DNA of 64,000 nt from Sabellastarte sp. h YS-2021 (GCA_964017235.1 OZ024929.1:163603609-163667608); one strand, 5' to 3'; positions 11,132 through 23,211 are shown, counted from the first letter of the stretch. Notes: generated by a model not told the origin, from the sequence alone. Program-made: numbers and translations.

Positions 11132-12542
11132 AGCTTTGAAGCAAGTCTGTGTGATAGAAAAAAACTAGCTCGGGCCAAATGGATGACTTAGGTACTATTG
11201 TATTGTGTAATAATGTTATGGCAGTGGCCGCAAGATATGTGATTTATGGAGGCTACATGGTCAGTTGAAATGACAGAGCTCTGCTCGTGTCCTTATGTGA
11301 TGCAAAAACTGTCCTTGCTGTCTTACCTTGGTTATACAAAAGTCAGCTGTGGAAAGGAAATTTTAATGAGAGTGCAGCACATCATTAATTGAATACAATA
11401 CAAGCTATTGGCATATGATAAGGCCACAAACACACACACCGCCCAATAACAATCCTCTCAATAATCCTAAACTAAATAGGACACATCTTCTCTCAATCTA
11501 CGTGTCCAAAGGCTATATCCACTTGAAATCATCAGAATGAATGGCAGGGATACATAGCACATCTAATGATGTTTACTGATGAATAATATTTTCAGATGAT
11601 CTATATTACCTTCTGAATAAGGTCATTTCAAAACATCAATGGAATTGGAGACTTGGAGTTTAAAAGGTTCTTTTTTCCTGTCTCTGTTAACAATTGTGGC
11701 TCGATAAATGAGCACTTTCAAACCCCTCAGCATTTATAAATATATGCTAGTCTTGGCAGATTTACATTAATATCTGTGAAAACATCAACTGGCACTCATT
11801 TTATTTATACATCTGTCAGGTTTTTGCTGTCTTTGACTGTGACATTTGGGTATCTCTAGTTACTTGTCCAGTGTATACTGTGACTTAATGCTAGCTGATA
11901 CCCTGTTATTTTATAAAAATGAGGTATCACTGGACAAAAGGGGTAATAAATCACAATTGTATTTTGTAGTACTTTGAGCTCTTCTGAGAATCAGTACACT
12001 TGTGCTCCAGATACCATTCCACAGTAGATCTGTGTCCTATTTTGAGTGTCTGAACTGTGCTGTCTTGCCTGACCGCCTGACCATATCAGCCCAACCTCTC
12101 ATGGAATACCATTTTATTTTAATTGATGAAAATATTCTGGTAAAGAATGTCAACATCCATGATCATTGCTGCACTAACCTTGAGTTTAATATTTTTTGTT
12201 GTGAGTTGTCTTTTAGATTTATCCAGTTAAACATTATAAATGGGTGAAGGTGATTGATTTGGATTTGGCATAATCTTCAGCATATTGTATGGATGACATT
12301 GGGAAAAGTTATAATGAGAAGTACATATCAAGATTCAACCAATTTGTGTCAGGATGGGGATTTAAACCCAGGACCTTAGAGACAGATGTGGCTGTTATGT
12401 AGCAAAGAACTTTTTTTTATGTATTTCAGAACCCTCGGTGACTTCACCTATTTACAAGCCGATGTAAAGGTGTTTTCTATTTTGTATATACTGTGATAAA
12501 ATTTAATGACATTGTTGTTTTTGTCATTCTCTTTGTACACAG
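11132..12542. other. Intergenic, nothing recognised
   Basis: No supported gene. A GGGGATTTAAACCC near 12357 might be a SINE B-box remnant, but nothing beside it supports this. Confidence 0.35.
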
Positions 12543-12608
12543 GGTATTGCACTATCTAGTCAAAGGAGAACACCAATGAGGAAAGCATTAAGACTGAAGG
12601 GTCCTTGA
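12543..12608 (+). CDS. Possible terminal exon, unidentified (very weak)
   Basis: A strong-looking acceptor with a pyrimidine-rich run (TTGTCATTCTCTTTGTACACAG reaches 12542; the tract is mostly T and C) precedes GGTATTGCAC. One frame stays open for 21 codons (GIALSSQRRTPMRKALRLK, then G-P-stop). There is no homology that I recognise. It could equally be a non-coding exon or a chance acceptor. Confidence 0.15.
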   Translation, partial: GIALSSQRRTPMRKALRLKGP

Positions 12609-13876
12609 GCTCTCAAGCTATCTGCTAAGAAGATCTACCTGTGTACCAACTGGCCAGTTCATATCACCTCTGAGATCCAGTATTGCAGGTTAATTATTTA
12701 TTAAGTGATTGTTTGACATGGAGGAAAAGCTTCTTAGTACTGAGATATGGGAAGGCTGGGCTTTCACATTACAGATATCCTTCTCTTATCAATTATTTAT
12801 GCAGCAGTCTCTGATTGAAGAAGGACAGTAAAATTCCAGATATGTAAGCTATAGCTCATTAAGGTGTTGGGTTACAGGGTGGAGATAAGGACTTTCAGAT
12901 GTTTCATGACTGGGGTCAGCCTTAAAAATTCCTTGGTAAATATGTAAGTTTGGAAATAAGATCTGAACTATTCCTGATAACAAGCTGATATAAATAACTG
13001 TTTGCAGTGTAAGCTGGGCACTTGCTGGAGTACTAAAACCAGATAAGTGTCCACAGTCTGGTGACAGGTGGTATGAACAATACTGGGAACACTAATGTGA
13101 GTATAAAGTGGTTATATACACTAGAGCTCTTGAAGTTTTATTATCTGAACATAAGAGAGACATTTTGTTAAGATTTGTGAAATAGAAGTAATTAAGTGTA
13201 AAGCACTGGGTGGGTGGAGAGTGGAAATGAGTTCATAAAACAAAACGGAAAATAAGACTTTGGATAATAGAGGTTCCGATGTGTACATAGCTTTACTCTT
13301 CAGCAAAAAGCTGCCTGCTAAAAGTCTGCCTTTTGAAAAACCTACATTCATAGTTTATGTGCAAGAATAATGATTGCCAAGATATTATACAAAACTTGTT
13401 TACAGATCCAGTGTAAAGTTGAGGGTAGAACTACTCTTGTCTCCCACATCTAGGGTCATGGCTTCAAATCTTTTTCTCAAACATAAGTCTGAAATTTGAT
13501 AGTTACATACGAAAATCTCATGGCTTAGCCTGCAGAATCTTAAACACAGGGTGAGCACTGCTCTCCTCCTCTAGCTAAATTCATACATTGAACACAGTAA
13601 TAATAACAATAATATAGAAACCTTTGTACAATCCAAAAGTGACGACGATCGTCTAATGTGCTGGGACAGTCCGAAAACTGAGCAAAAGTCATAACTCAGA
13701 AAGCACCCACCAGGGGAGACTGACTATGCTGGTGGGTATGCCACTCCTAAACAGGCATGTCTTGAGTTGGCTCCTAAAACTCAGAATGATCTGTCGGGAT
13801 TAGCCTATACCATGAACTAATATATACATATATACATGAACTAAGTATTAAGACTGACCTTGGAGTTTCTGTGGGA
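12609..13876. other. Intergenic, possible decayed SINE-B near 13425-13560
   Basis: CTCCCACATCTAGGGTCATGGCTTC followed by TGAAATTTGATAGTTAC, positioned as in SINE-B copies, suggests an old plus-strand copy. The 3' part is not recognisable. The rest shows nothing. Confidence 0.35.
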
Positions 13877-13929
13877 GTAGTGGTGTATCAGTAGGCTGGC
13901 AATAGTGGTGTATCAGTAGGGTGGCAATA
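13877..13929 (+). repeat. 25-bp tandem duplication
   Basis: The phrase AGTGGTGTATCAGTAGG plus NTGGCAAT occurs twice in a row with one mismatch, period 25 bp. It is a recent local duplication. Confidence 0.85.
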
Positions 13930-14268
13930 GGTCCTGGGTTTGAAGTAATCTCAACATATACTTTCTGAGTGATCTGCAGCCTTTGCTGGAAAGTAACATA
14001 TGCCATATTTATTCAAGAGAAAAGTTACACAGGAAGTTATCCTGTAAAGATCTCCACTTTCAATATTTATGTTGTTAATTTGGACTGTGTAATGAGCTAC
14101 AGTTACCAGACAAGTGATAGGTTTTGACTTAAAAGTACTGCTTCAGTTTTATGTGAAATATGGTTCATAAATTTATGCTGAAATCATCAAAACAGATCTG
14201 TCTGTTTTTATCTCTGTTCACAATACAATAGCCTGTTAGTTACTTGGATTGATCAAACTGATGACATG

Positions 14269-14364
14269 AAAAATAGTCTCAAATTTGTTTTGTAATCTAA
14301 GAGAAGACAATCTAATAAAAAATAGTCTCAAATTTGTTTTGTAATCGAAGAGAAGACAATCTAA
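14269..14364 (+). repeat. 49-bp tandem duplication
   Basis: AAAATAGTCTCAAATTTG followed by TTTTGTAATC and AGAGAAGACAATCTAA is present twice in tandem with one substitution (TAATCT versus TAATCG). The period is 49 bp. It is likely a recent slip duplication. Confidence 0.9.
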
Positions 14365-14693
14365 GGCCCCATGTAATATTACAAGTACACATTATAGCTC
14401 TAACACTGTAAATCTAACAAAATGTAAATGCAGTAAGAGTTTTAAGAGTTTTTAATCTAAAGCTTGAAAACTGAGTATAAGTGCTGTATGATGTGATCAT
14501 ATGTCACACCACTAGCCTGGTATCCCCAGCCCACCACGTTTTGTGGTGGGCCTACATCTTTGAGGATTTCTTGGGCAGGGTGGCCAATAAAATAACAATT
14601 TACAAAACATAGAATTCTTTAATTTTAAAGAAAATAAAACCAAAACTCCTGATTTCTGTCAAGATTTCATCTCACATTGCTACCTTCTAATAT
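14365..14693. other. Intergenic, nothing recognised
   Basis: A short inverted pair CCCACCACGTTTTGTGGTGGG (14529-14549) forms a small hairpin. Nothing else is supported. Confidence 0.4.
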
Positions 14694-14829
14694 CCCTCAT
14701 CGCGACTCCCCCTGTTTGTCCGGGGAAGTAGAATAGGCCCAACGTGCCCTTCTGTGTGTCGTAAGAGGCGACTACATGGAGGACGTATAGATATACATAG
14801 ATCACAGTGCAATACCAGACTAGAGTGAA

Positions 14830-15217
14830 GTTTTACTTTTTATTATCCACCACGCGACGTATTTGCCCTAAATACGGGGAAATACAGACCGGGATGTATT
14901 TTTTTTGTATACACCAGCGCCCCGGTACTATGGATATTGAGTGTGATTAACTTCCGGTTTTTCAACAATATCTCGGAAAGTATGTAACTTAAAAATATGT
15001 ATAATATATCATTAGAAAGGTGTTATTCTAGCGCTTCTGCTCATGTATGTTGCATAAATATCCATGCAGAAATGACTGAGATATTGCAAGGTAAAGATTG
15101 AAGTTTTATATTCAGTGTTGCTCATTCTTTTTGACAGTCTGTTTCACGTTTTCTCATTAAATATTCATATTATTTGACCCATAAATCGCACAAAATGGTG
15201 GATAATAAAAGTAAAAC
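14830..15217. mobile_element. MITE-like element with about 22-bp inverted ends
   Basis: The left end GTTTTACTTTTTATTATCC (continuing ACCA) matches the inverted right end, which reads TGGTGGATAATAAAAGTAAAAC reversed, with one base missing. The element is 388 bp and has no open frame. It lies within the candidate insertion 14694-15737. Confidence 0.6.
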
Positions 15218-15240
15218 ATCCCTCATCAGACATACACAGG

Positions 15241-15328
15241 AAAAATATATCACTCATGAAGATTAACAATATAATACTCGTGCTACGCACTCGTATAATA
15301 TTGTTATCTTCATTCGTGATATATTTTT
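15241..15328. repeat. Imperfect hairpin, arms of about 38 bp
   Basis: Left arm 15241-15280 (AAAAATATATCACTCATGAA, then GATTAACAATATAATACTCG) pairs with right arm 15292-15328 with a few mismatches and small gaps. The loop is short and CpG-bearing (GTGCTACGCACT). It lies just after the MITE at 14830-15217. Confidence 0.7.
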
Positions 15329-15737
15329 TCTGTATATGTCATTCGGGACGTTTTCCTATTATGTTTTGTTTATATGTTCTACTTTTTATTGATGCTTTGT
15401 ATCTGTTTTATTCTCTTTGTTTCTATACAGTTTATTTGTTCTAGTCATTTATTGTGATCTTATTTTTTAATTCTTTTTATGTTAGATCCTATTGAAATAT
15501 AGCCTCCTATTTTTGTTTTTTAATCCTTACATCTACTGTAGTCATGTGTTTTATTAGTATTTTGGTCATATTTTGTTAAATATTTCAATTGTGTGTTATG
15601 GTTATTTTATGAAATATAATGTATTTGTACATACTTATGTAGTTTTAGAATATTTGTAAATATTTTAGTGCAGTATAACACTTAGGTGTTTTTGCACTGT
15701 AAATTTAATTAACTTTAACTTTAACCCTCATCGCGAC

Positions 15738-16686
15738 AACCATTCAAATCGTTTCTGCTGTTAATATTTTAACAGTTCTATTTGAATTTCCAATATTCTG
15801 TGTGAGGCTTTCATTTCCATCTTTTTCATTCATCATTTTGTTCCATTTTGGTGTAATTTAGGCTGTTAGCCAAAATCCATGAGGCCTTGCCTTATCTTTC
15901 ACCACTCAACCCAAAATGAACAATACACAAAGTATCAAAGTATGGGAGGGGATATTTTTGGTCGAAATAGTTTTTCCATGAGCCGATTTTTTGTAATGCA
16001 GAGGGTGTCTCCAAGACATGTGTCCATTTTACTGATTCTTTCCAAGTTAGACTCTATTGATTGGCACTTTATTATGATTACATTTATATGTATAGGTGTG
16101 CCAGTGATGAAAGCCATCATTATGCTAAAAACTGGTATTTGGTAATCAAACCTATTGACTTGACCACTATAATGGTTCACTATGGACAAGTTTAAAGCAA
16201 AGCAATCAAAGGTGTCCAATAAATAGGCCACCTGCACCCACCATTAACCAGAGGTAATGGCCAGTGACCAACCTTGCTACTGACAATTGTCCAGCAAATG
16301 ACCCAAGTTCATTACAATAAAGATGTATTCATTCCAATAGATAGATTGCTACATATTCTGGTTGTATAGTTTTTGTCTCTCTTTTGAAAAAATAAAAAGT
16401 TTTATTACAACTGCTGTCAACTATGAATTGGCAGAGACGGTCTGTATAACAGACGCTTAGTAAATGTAAAACAACAAAGGAAATAAATCTAAATGTGTGT
16501 TTTTATTATTACGGTTATGTCACCTTTTTGCTATTGTGAAAACTGTACAGTTTTTCATTTTTTACCTTGTAGTTGGTTCAATAGCAGATTTTAAACAGCA
16601 ATATGTAATTGTTTATGTTTTAGAAAAATCTGTATTGAAATTACACATTCCAATGTCATTGGAGTTTTTAAACAAGCAAGATTGAC
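15738..16686. other. Intergenic, nothing recognised
   Basis: Open frames of 88 and 100 codons overlap on opposite strands without any known domain. The sequence is otherwise AT-rich and unremarkable. Confidence 0.4.
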
Positions 16687-17075
16687 TACCGTATTTATCT
16701 AAATAAAAGTCCCTCAATATTAAACGCCCCTCCTCCCCTCAACTTTTGTGATTCCAGGATTCCGAAAAAAAAGATGCGTTTTAGTACATCCCCAATCAAA
16801 CAGTAAGTAAAGTTCATCAAAAGAAAAAATGGCAGTTTTGATCAAGAATGCCTTAAAATCTACTAAAATAGGAGACAAAAGTTTATACTTTCTTCACATT
16901 TAAGGTTGTTTCTATTATTTTAAGTTCTTCCGTAGGTCCTGGCAATGAAATGCCAGTTACAAACCATGTAATTATTGCCCATTGCTCCCAGACATCTGAG
17001 TGGTTTGTTAAGCTCAAATACCCCCATTTATAAAAATGCATCGCCCCCGTGGCTTTGATATGGATAAATACGGTA
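16687..17075. mobile_element. MITE with TACCGTATTTATC terminal inverted repeats
   Basis: The left end TACCGTATTTATCT (16687-16700) and right end GGATAAATACGGTA (17062-17075) are inverted copies for about 13 bp. The element is 389 bp and non-coding. Its left two-thirds occur in reverse orientation at 25508-25803, which confirms it is a dispersed repeat. Confidence 0.8.
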
Positions 17076-18323
17076 AATTTGTTTTTCTCACTTTTAAATA
17101 TGTCTGTGGCTTAAATATTGTTTTGTCAACAAATGTCAAAGGTTTGTGAAGAATGGAAATATTAATGCTATGTGGATAAGGTAGTGAGTTTCGTGTATCA
17201 GTTTACTATATTTGTACAAGGTTAGTGAAAAAAATCTGCATATGCATGCATTATTTAAAAACCTTTAAAGTTTATCACAATTATTCAGATGACGTGTATT
17301 CCAACATGCTTGTTCAAAAACAAAGAACAAATCAATATGTTTCATAAACCACCACAATATGCTGTGAATTAAATTTAAAATAAAGATGTTGCTTTATTAT
17401 TACTTGCGTCACCAAAGGTTTTATTTTTATTTACAAAACAATTCAGTGGGAAGATAGAATTCTATAATTTATACTGTCTATTAATTTGTGACATTCCAAT
17501 TCTGTTTGAATTATATTTTTTGTGGCAGTTATGTACGCACACTTACAAGTAATATGTTATCCTTACACAGATATTTTTTTCACCCAATATTAAATATTTT
17601 ATGGGTTGGTGATAAATGAGTTCCATCTGTTAAGTTGATTATAACTTATGACTAATTTATGATGCTAAAGTTTATCTTATTTATGTTAATTTTACAAGCA
17701 GAAGTGTTGTTAATAACTATACTGCATATGTACAAAAATACATTCATATCTGTAATGATCATTTTTGTTGTAAAATATGTAAACATACTATGTAAATATG
17801 ATGCTAACAATTTTATGATTCTATTAGCATTGGGGAAATCGTATAATATAAAATAAGAAAACGTTGGATACATTTTTTTGTTAAAACACCAGTTTGAGTT
17901 AACCATATGCATGTGTCATTCTGTGAAAAAACAACATGTTTTCACTGTGTACATAACATACGGGGACAGGCATGTTTCCTCACAAAATACAGGCATAACA
18001 CCATCTGTTTTAATTGAGTTTTTATCCAAAACCTCAAATATGAAGATATATTTTGGTGTGGCCAAATGCCAAAAATAGTAATAAATAAATCATGAGATAA
18101 GAAATTGATGTATTTGCATGCATAAGTCAATTTAACAATGAAAATCATTTTATTCCTTAGAAAATGAGAAGACCAAAAGGCTGTAAAACTGGATTAACAT
18201 GAATTAGCAATAGAGCTATATTATTGTCACAGTGAAAAATAACTTTATTCTCATTTACATGTAGAAACTTTTGCAAAGCAGTTGTCTGTAAATCATTAAT
18301 TGATAAAATAAACAGTTGTTTTT
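17076..18323. other. Intergenic, nothing recognised
   Basis: Very AT-rich. The 86-codon minus-strand and 65-codon plus-strand frames at 17652-17912 overlap each other and lack domains. Confidence 0.4.
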
Positions 18324-19506
18324 ACCCCACAGCCCTTAAGGGCTGTTGGGGTATTGTTGTCACCCATGGTGTCCGGATGGGCGGTCGGTCGGGAAGAAGT
18401 TTGTCCAGCCTGTTTCTCGGAAACCATAAGGTGTAGGAAGTTGATACTTGCTAGGGACATTGGTTAGGGGGTGTAGGTGTGCAACATCATGGTTGGACCT
18501 TGATTTGACCTTTGGCATTGCCGTAGTGACCTTGACGTATAAAAACTTGTCCGGCTATATCTCGGAAACCGTACGGTGTGGGTAGTTGGTACTTGGTAGG
18601 GACATTGGTTGGGGGTTGTAGGTGTGCAATGTCATGACGTGACCTCGATTTGACTTCTGACCTTGCTGTAGTGACCTTGACCTATAAAATCTTGTCCGGG
18701 CTATATCTCGGCAACCATAAGGTGTAGAAAGTTGATACTCGGTAGGGACATTGGCTAAAGTGTAGATGTAAAACGTCATGGTGTGACCTTGATTTAACCT
18801 TTGACCTTGCCGTAGTGACGCTGACCTCTAATGCCTTGTCTGGGCTGTATTTCGGAAACCATAAGGTATAGGAAGTTGATATTTGGTAGGGACATTGGTC
18901 GGGGGTTATATGTGTGCAACATCATGGTGTGACCTGGGTTTGACCTTTGATCTTGCATATCTGATGCTATTTTACCTCTCTACCCGGGATAGCTGATACT
19001 ATTTTATCTCTCTTATATCTCTCTTATATCTTTTTACTTGAATCTTGGTTGTTGCACCTTTGGGTGTCTTTTGATGTAGATTAAGCATTGTTAAAGTCAT
19101 ATTAGAATTCATTAACCGTTTTACTTTTGCAACTTTCCATTGTAACAGATGGTATTGCATCAAGTGAGCCACAGGTTTTGCCCCAACTTCACATAAAAGC
19201 ATGTATTGCCACATCTGTATGTATGGGTAATATTCAAAACATTCAAACCACAATTCGACCGTACAAATGAATATCAAAATGGGAGAAGTCTGAAAGCTTC
19301 ATAATTTCATTTTTAGTTTAATGAAGTGTCCTGTTTTAAATACTTAATCTTTACATGCAGTTTCTTTCTCTTAGATGTTATTTTCTCTACTTAAACATTA
19401 TTTGGACACTGAGACTGTTTAGTGTTTCACTACTTCTATATCTCATGGTGTTAAAAACTATTTCCCCAGGCTGTGGGGTACGGGCATCTCTGATGCTATT
19501 TTTTTT
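18324..19506 (+). repeat. Composite repeat, copy 2, with four internal tandem units
   Basis: It shares the start ACCCCACAGCCCTTAAGGGC and the end block CTATTTCCCCAGGCTGT plus GGGTACGGGCATCTCTGATG with copy 1 at 5136-6520. Units of about 145 bp begin near 18401, 18550, 18692 and 18837. Each carries TCCGGGCTATATCTCGG, an AAGGTGTAGGAAGTTGA-like block, GGGACATTGG and GACCTTGATTTGACC. The middle of the element differs between the two copies. The minus-strand frame at 18555-18779 is repeat-derived. Confidence 0.8.
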
Positions 19507-19829
19507 GTTCAAATGTGTGTTTTGGTTTTTGTTGTTGTTGTTTTAAAACTGGCCATGTTATTTGGATATGACAAACCAGTTCATAGCCATTGGGTTAACA
19601 CTGAAATTTAATATAACCCGTAAATTCAACATTATGTTTTTAGAATACACAGATAATAACTGCAGTAGTTGAATTATGATAAAATAATATTTCCAAGGAA
19701 TAGAATGAATTTTCTTTTTGTACTATGTAAATGTTTTTGAAAGTTTTGGTGACAAGAAATATACTTGCAATAAAGAGTTAGTAAGACTTTTTTTTGTCTT
19801 TTAAATTTGGTCAGATCTATCTTTTAGAG
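19507..19829. other. Intergenic, nothing recognised
   Basis: AT-rich, with GTTGTTGTTGTTTT near 19529 as the only simple repeat. Confidence 0.4.
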
Positions 19830-20062
19830 GTGACAAACCAATTCAGCCACAAACATACTCTCCTCTTGCCTCCCAGATCAGGCGTTCTAATCCTGTTCCT
19901 GACCTGAATTGGGAAATTTGGTAGTTTATTCCCAGTGTCTGATGGTTTCAGTGTACAATGTCGACCCATTAGTATGCATTGCTTTCCTCCATCCCTGTTG
20001 TTTTACGACCTCAACAGTATGTTGAAAATGGCTTGAAACTTAGACAATCAGTCCAATCAATG
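19830..20062 (+). repeat. SINE-B copy
   Basis: A pol III-like head (CTCTTGCCTCCCAGATCAGG, then GTTCTAATCCTG as the B box) is followed by GACCTGAATTGGGAAATTTGG, TAGTTTATTCCCAGTGTCTG and GCATTGCTTTCCTCCATCCC. This order is shared with the copies at 26181, 40005 and 55163. The tail is worn. Ends are approximate. Confidence 0.65.
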
Positions 20063-20640
20063 ATTTTTGAGGCCTTACAGGTTTATTATGGATGCTGGTA
20101 TGTTACAGAAAATGCTTACATAACTCCTGTATACTAAGATGTCGTGCAATCCTCCAATAACTTTCACAGATATATTGTTCTTGTTGCCTTGTTACTTTCA
20201 CAAACCTGACTCTTATAAGATTCATATTACTGTTGTTGACCTTCGTCTCCTATTGATACAAATGTCAAAATTAACATACAAAATTGCAATGAAATTAAAA
20301 CGCTGGTGGTTCCTTTACGGATAGGTATTTAGCAATGAAATGAATAAAAATCAAAATGAAATGCTATGAATATGATGACCTGAATTGAAAATGTGTCATG
20401 TGACTTGAAATCACCACCAATATTTTCTAAGCTTTAGTGACTGTTTACCACAGAAACAGAAGCTTACTTGTGGATTTTCATCTTATCGAGATTCAAACAA
20501 TAACCTACATACCACTGGAATATTAATGTTGGTATTGAGTGATACTTTTGAAATTACTGGACTTTTTGCTGCAAGAATGTCTGATGAACTAGTTAGCAAA
20601 GTCTGTGTGGTTAAAAGGGAGCTATTTTTTGAGTCTCTGT
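20063..20640. other. Intergenic, nothing recognised
   Basis: Short frames only; no repeat recognised. Confidence 0.4.
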
Positions 20641-20649
20641 TGCCTCAGA

Positions 20650-20813
20650 GGTAAAGTTAGAATTTTACGTCCCTTTCAACAGCCAGAGTCATATTGGGAC
20701 AGGTCCTCAGCTTTGTCACTTGTACTGGTTGAACCCACACAGAGGTGACAGCGTGTGATTAGATGCCAAACTTGGTAACCACTAGACCACCAAGGACCTT
20801 TACTGCCTCAGAT
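20650..20813 (-). mobile_element. SINE-A copy with 9-bp target-site duplication
   Basis: On the minus strand it runs from a tRNA-like head (TGGTCTAGTGGTTACCAAG, then a B-box region near GGTTCAACC) through GTCCCAATATGACTCTGGC to a tail GGGACGTAAAATTC. TGCCTCAGA flanks it at 20641-20649 and 20814-20822, consistent with LINE-mediated retroposition. It matches the full-length copy at 51161-51310. Confidence 0.8.
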
Positions 20814-20822
20814 GATGTTTTT

Positions 20823-21366
20823 AGAAATGGTTTAGTGTGATTCTAATCTACGTGTATGATTGCCTGATTGATACCATCCCTCAAAGGGAAGTCTGGGGAT
20901 TTGAACCTATGACCTTGTATACAGAAGAGTAGATCTGTCCTATCACATACACAGCAACTATTCTACTGAATACATACAGATATACAGGCTCAAATCTACT
21001 ACACACCTCAAACCATGTAACACAAGATCTTCTGTATTGGAGTATTTCCATTAATTTGATTGCAGAGACATATAATCATAGCATCAGTTGAGAATGATAT
21101 CAGCTCAGTACAGTTTCAGATACATAGAAAGGTACACCATTGACTGGTACTTAATACAGCAAGCTGTACAAACTCTAGTCTTTTTCAGGCTTTTCTGTTA
21201 CAACCCAGTTATTGATCAGTGTTTCATTTAGTTATTTTAAAAATAATAGTTACTTTTCAAAGGCTGGTGATTATCCAAATAACGCCTATCTGCGAGTATA
21301 ACTCACTAAGTTCAAAAGTGGAAAAGATACTGAAAAAGGAATTTAAAACAGGATTTTCGGGGATGT
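20823..21366. other. Intergenic, nothing recognised
   Basis: A GGGGATTTGAACC near 20895 resembles a B box but has no attached SINE body that I recognise. Confidence 0.35.
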
Positions 21367-21690
21367 GGGGGCAAGCAGTGGCCTAGTGGGTAACACACTT
21401 GCCTACAAACACAGAGGACGTGGGTTCAATCCCAGGTGCAGGCAGATACATAGTGGCTAGGAAGACTAGTTAAAATGGCGGTCCTCTGTCATTGGGTCCT
21501 ATCCCCAGTTGCAGGTTAAAGAAATTCAGGGACATAGATAAATGGTCATCCTTGAGCCTCTGTCTTTCAGTTAGGGGAATGTAAGTAATTTGAGAGTTGG
21601 ACTGTACTTGTACAGTCGAATCGGTCATATAGCGCTTTGAGTCCTGTAGTTCATGGAGATATTGCACTGAGTATAAATACAAATACAACT
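21367..21690 (+). mobile_element. SINE-C copy, nearly complete
   Basis: The head contains a clear pol III A box (TGGCCTAGTGGGTAACAC) and B box (GGGTTCAATCCC). The body has GATAAATGGTCATCC and GAGCCTCTGTCTTTC. The 3' part has CATATAGCGCTTTGAGTCC, TTCATGGAGATATTGCACTG and a short tail of ATAAATACAAATACAA. The minus-strand open frame here (RQRLKDDHLS) is the translation of the same core seen at 60-350. Confidence 0.75.
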
Positions 21691-22104
21691 AAGATTTTTC
21701 ACAATAAACTAACTCAACAGAAAATAGTACAAGGTAAATGTATCTACAAGTAGAACTTCATCAGAAAAAAATTGTAAATAGGTTGTGACACAGTACAATC
21801 AGGCATATCCTGGGTTGGGCTTCTATCAAGACTAAGTCTGGAGTACAAATGTGTACATCTCACAACTATATTAAGATGAAGTCAGCTTCCAGCCTTATAG
21901 GCAACATGGAGCCAACTTCCTGTAAAAGCAGGGTTGTTTACAGTGTCAGAGTTCTCTCCAATCTACCCACAAGTTAAGATATTGTTGGAGATAAATGTTT
22001 TTGTTTTGGAGAGGAAACTAGTATGTTTGTGTACTCTGATAGAGGATATACTTTACTTCCTACATATAAGGATGACTTATGACAGATTCACACTGACAAT
22101 ATTT

Positions 22105-22131
22105 TATATATAAATATATATATATATATAT
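22105..22131. repeat. AT microsatellite
   Basis: A run of TA dinucleotides with one interruption. Confidence 0.95.
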
Positions 22132-22451
22132 TCATGCTGTATAGGTCTGCACAGGAAAACATTTACATATTAGGACATGACAACACACCTTATCCCCCCA
22201 AAAAACTGTTGTCTCACATTATACCTGTCACTCAAACTAGATTATGAATAAATTAAGTTTCACAAGTTAGCATAATATATTGTATGTAAATTAGGTTCTC
22301 CAGAAGTGTAAAGTGAAATAATATCCTCAAGATCTAGATTCTTTTTTTACACCTTGCATTAGAGGCCTGTTCCACTTGTGTAAGTGTGGTTTACAATAGC
22401 TTTATGATTTGAAGTAATGAAAAAAATTCCACATCCAGGGTACAGTTTATG

Positions 22452-22817
22452 GGGCTGTTCCATTTCCGTGATAAATCGTAAACCTTACTTCCGATTGTGA
22501 ACATTTTGGAATCAGGACCTGAATTTTATACATCATAATGATCTTAAAGCAATCCTACAGAGATCCTGTATGGAAAATACAGTACTTACTGATAGGTTTA
22601 TGAGTACTGCACTCAGGAGTCCAGTCAAGGCAGTTTGAAATTCTCGTAAACTGTTCCCAATGGACTCCTGAGTGCTGTGCTCATAAACCTATTGGGAAGT
22701 CCCGTATATTCCATACGGGATTTGTGTACAATGGCTCAAGATGTATAAGCTTCCGTTTCCGATTCCTGAAAATTGATAATCAGGAGTTTATGATATATAG
22801 GAGAGATGGAACAGCCC
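22452..22817. mobile_element. Fold-back element, 366 bp
   Basis: The ends GGGCTGTTCCAT (22452) and ATGGAACAGCCC (22806-22817) are exact inverted repeats. Internal arms 22592-22623 and 22661-22692 (ATAGGTTTATGAG, ACTCAGGAGTCCA) pair over about 32 bp with a few mismatches. Further inverted matches lie between, including a TATACATC word. Almost the whole element can fold on itself. It is non-coding. Confidence 0.8.
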
Positions 22818-23211
22818 TATTAAGCCTGCATTCAAGTGAAGTCTAAAATAATAAACATACTACCCTCTCCAATATAATTCTCATTATAAGAAATCCTTGG
22901 GAACCGTAACATTGTCTCTGCTCTATAAATGCATATAGATTTAGGATACTTTTTAAAAGCCTGATTGAGTATTTTAACTATTGGATCTTTTTGAAGTTTG
23001 TTGGGTCCAAACTATATGTCTAACTGATGTACACAGTGCCAAACTAGCAGAAATAAGCATCCTGTATGACCGAGACAGATGCTTAGGACAGTGATCATCT
23101 GTACTCTGGTCACATTTTGCAATATGTAGGCCACTAGGGTGTCATGTCTTCACAAATCAATATCACATACTCATCTGATTGTCTCATTTATGGACTTGTT
23201 TTGTCACACAG
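22818..23211. other. Intergenic, nothing recognised
   Basis: No domain-bearing frame and no repeat recognised. Confidence 0.4.

Larger units (their letters stand above)
14694..15737. mobile_element. Candidate insertion bracketed by a 13-bp direct repeat
   Basis: CCCTCATCGCGAC occurs at 14694-14706 and again at 15725-15737. The second copy is immediately preceded by a short tail of TTAACTTTAACTTTAA. A matching direct repeat plus a simple 3' tail is what a retroposed insertion of about 1 kb would leave. Near 14758 the segment GTCGTAAGAGGCGACTA is a module I associate with molluscan repeats. A caution is that CCCTCATC also occurs at 15219, inside the segment. No coding region is seen. Confidence 0.45.

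Noticed and set aside
21367-21450. Functional tRNA gene
   Set aside because: A and B boxes are present, but no complete cloverleaf or terminator follows. The same head occurs in other SINE copies, so it is a SINE.
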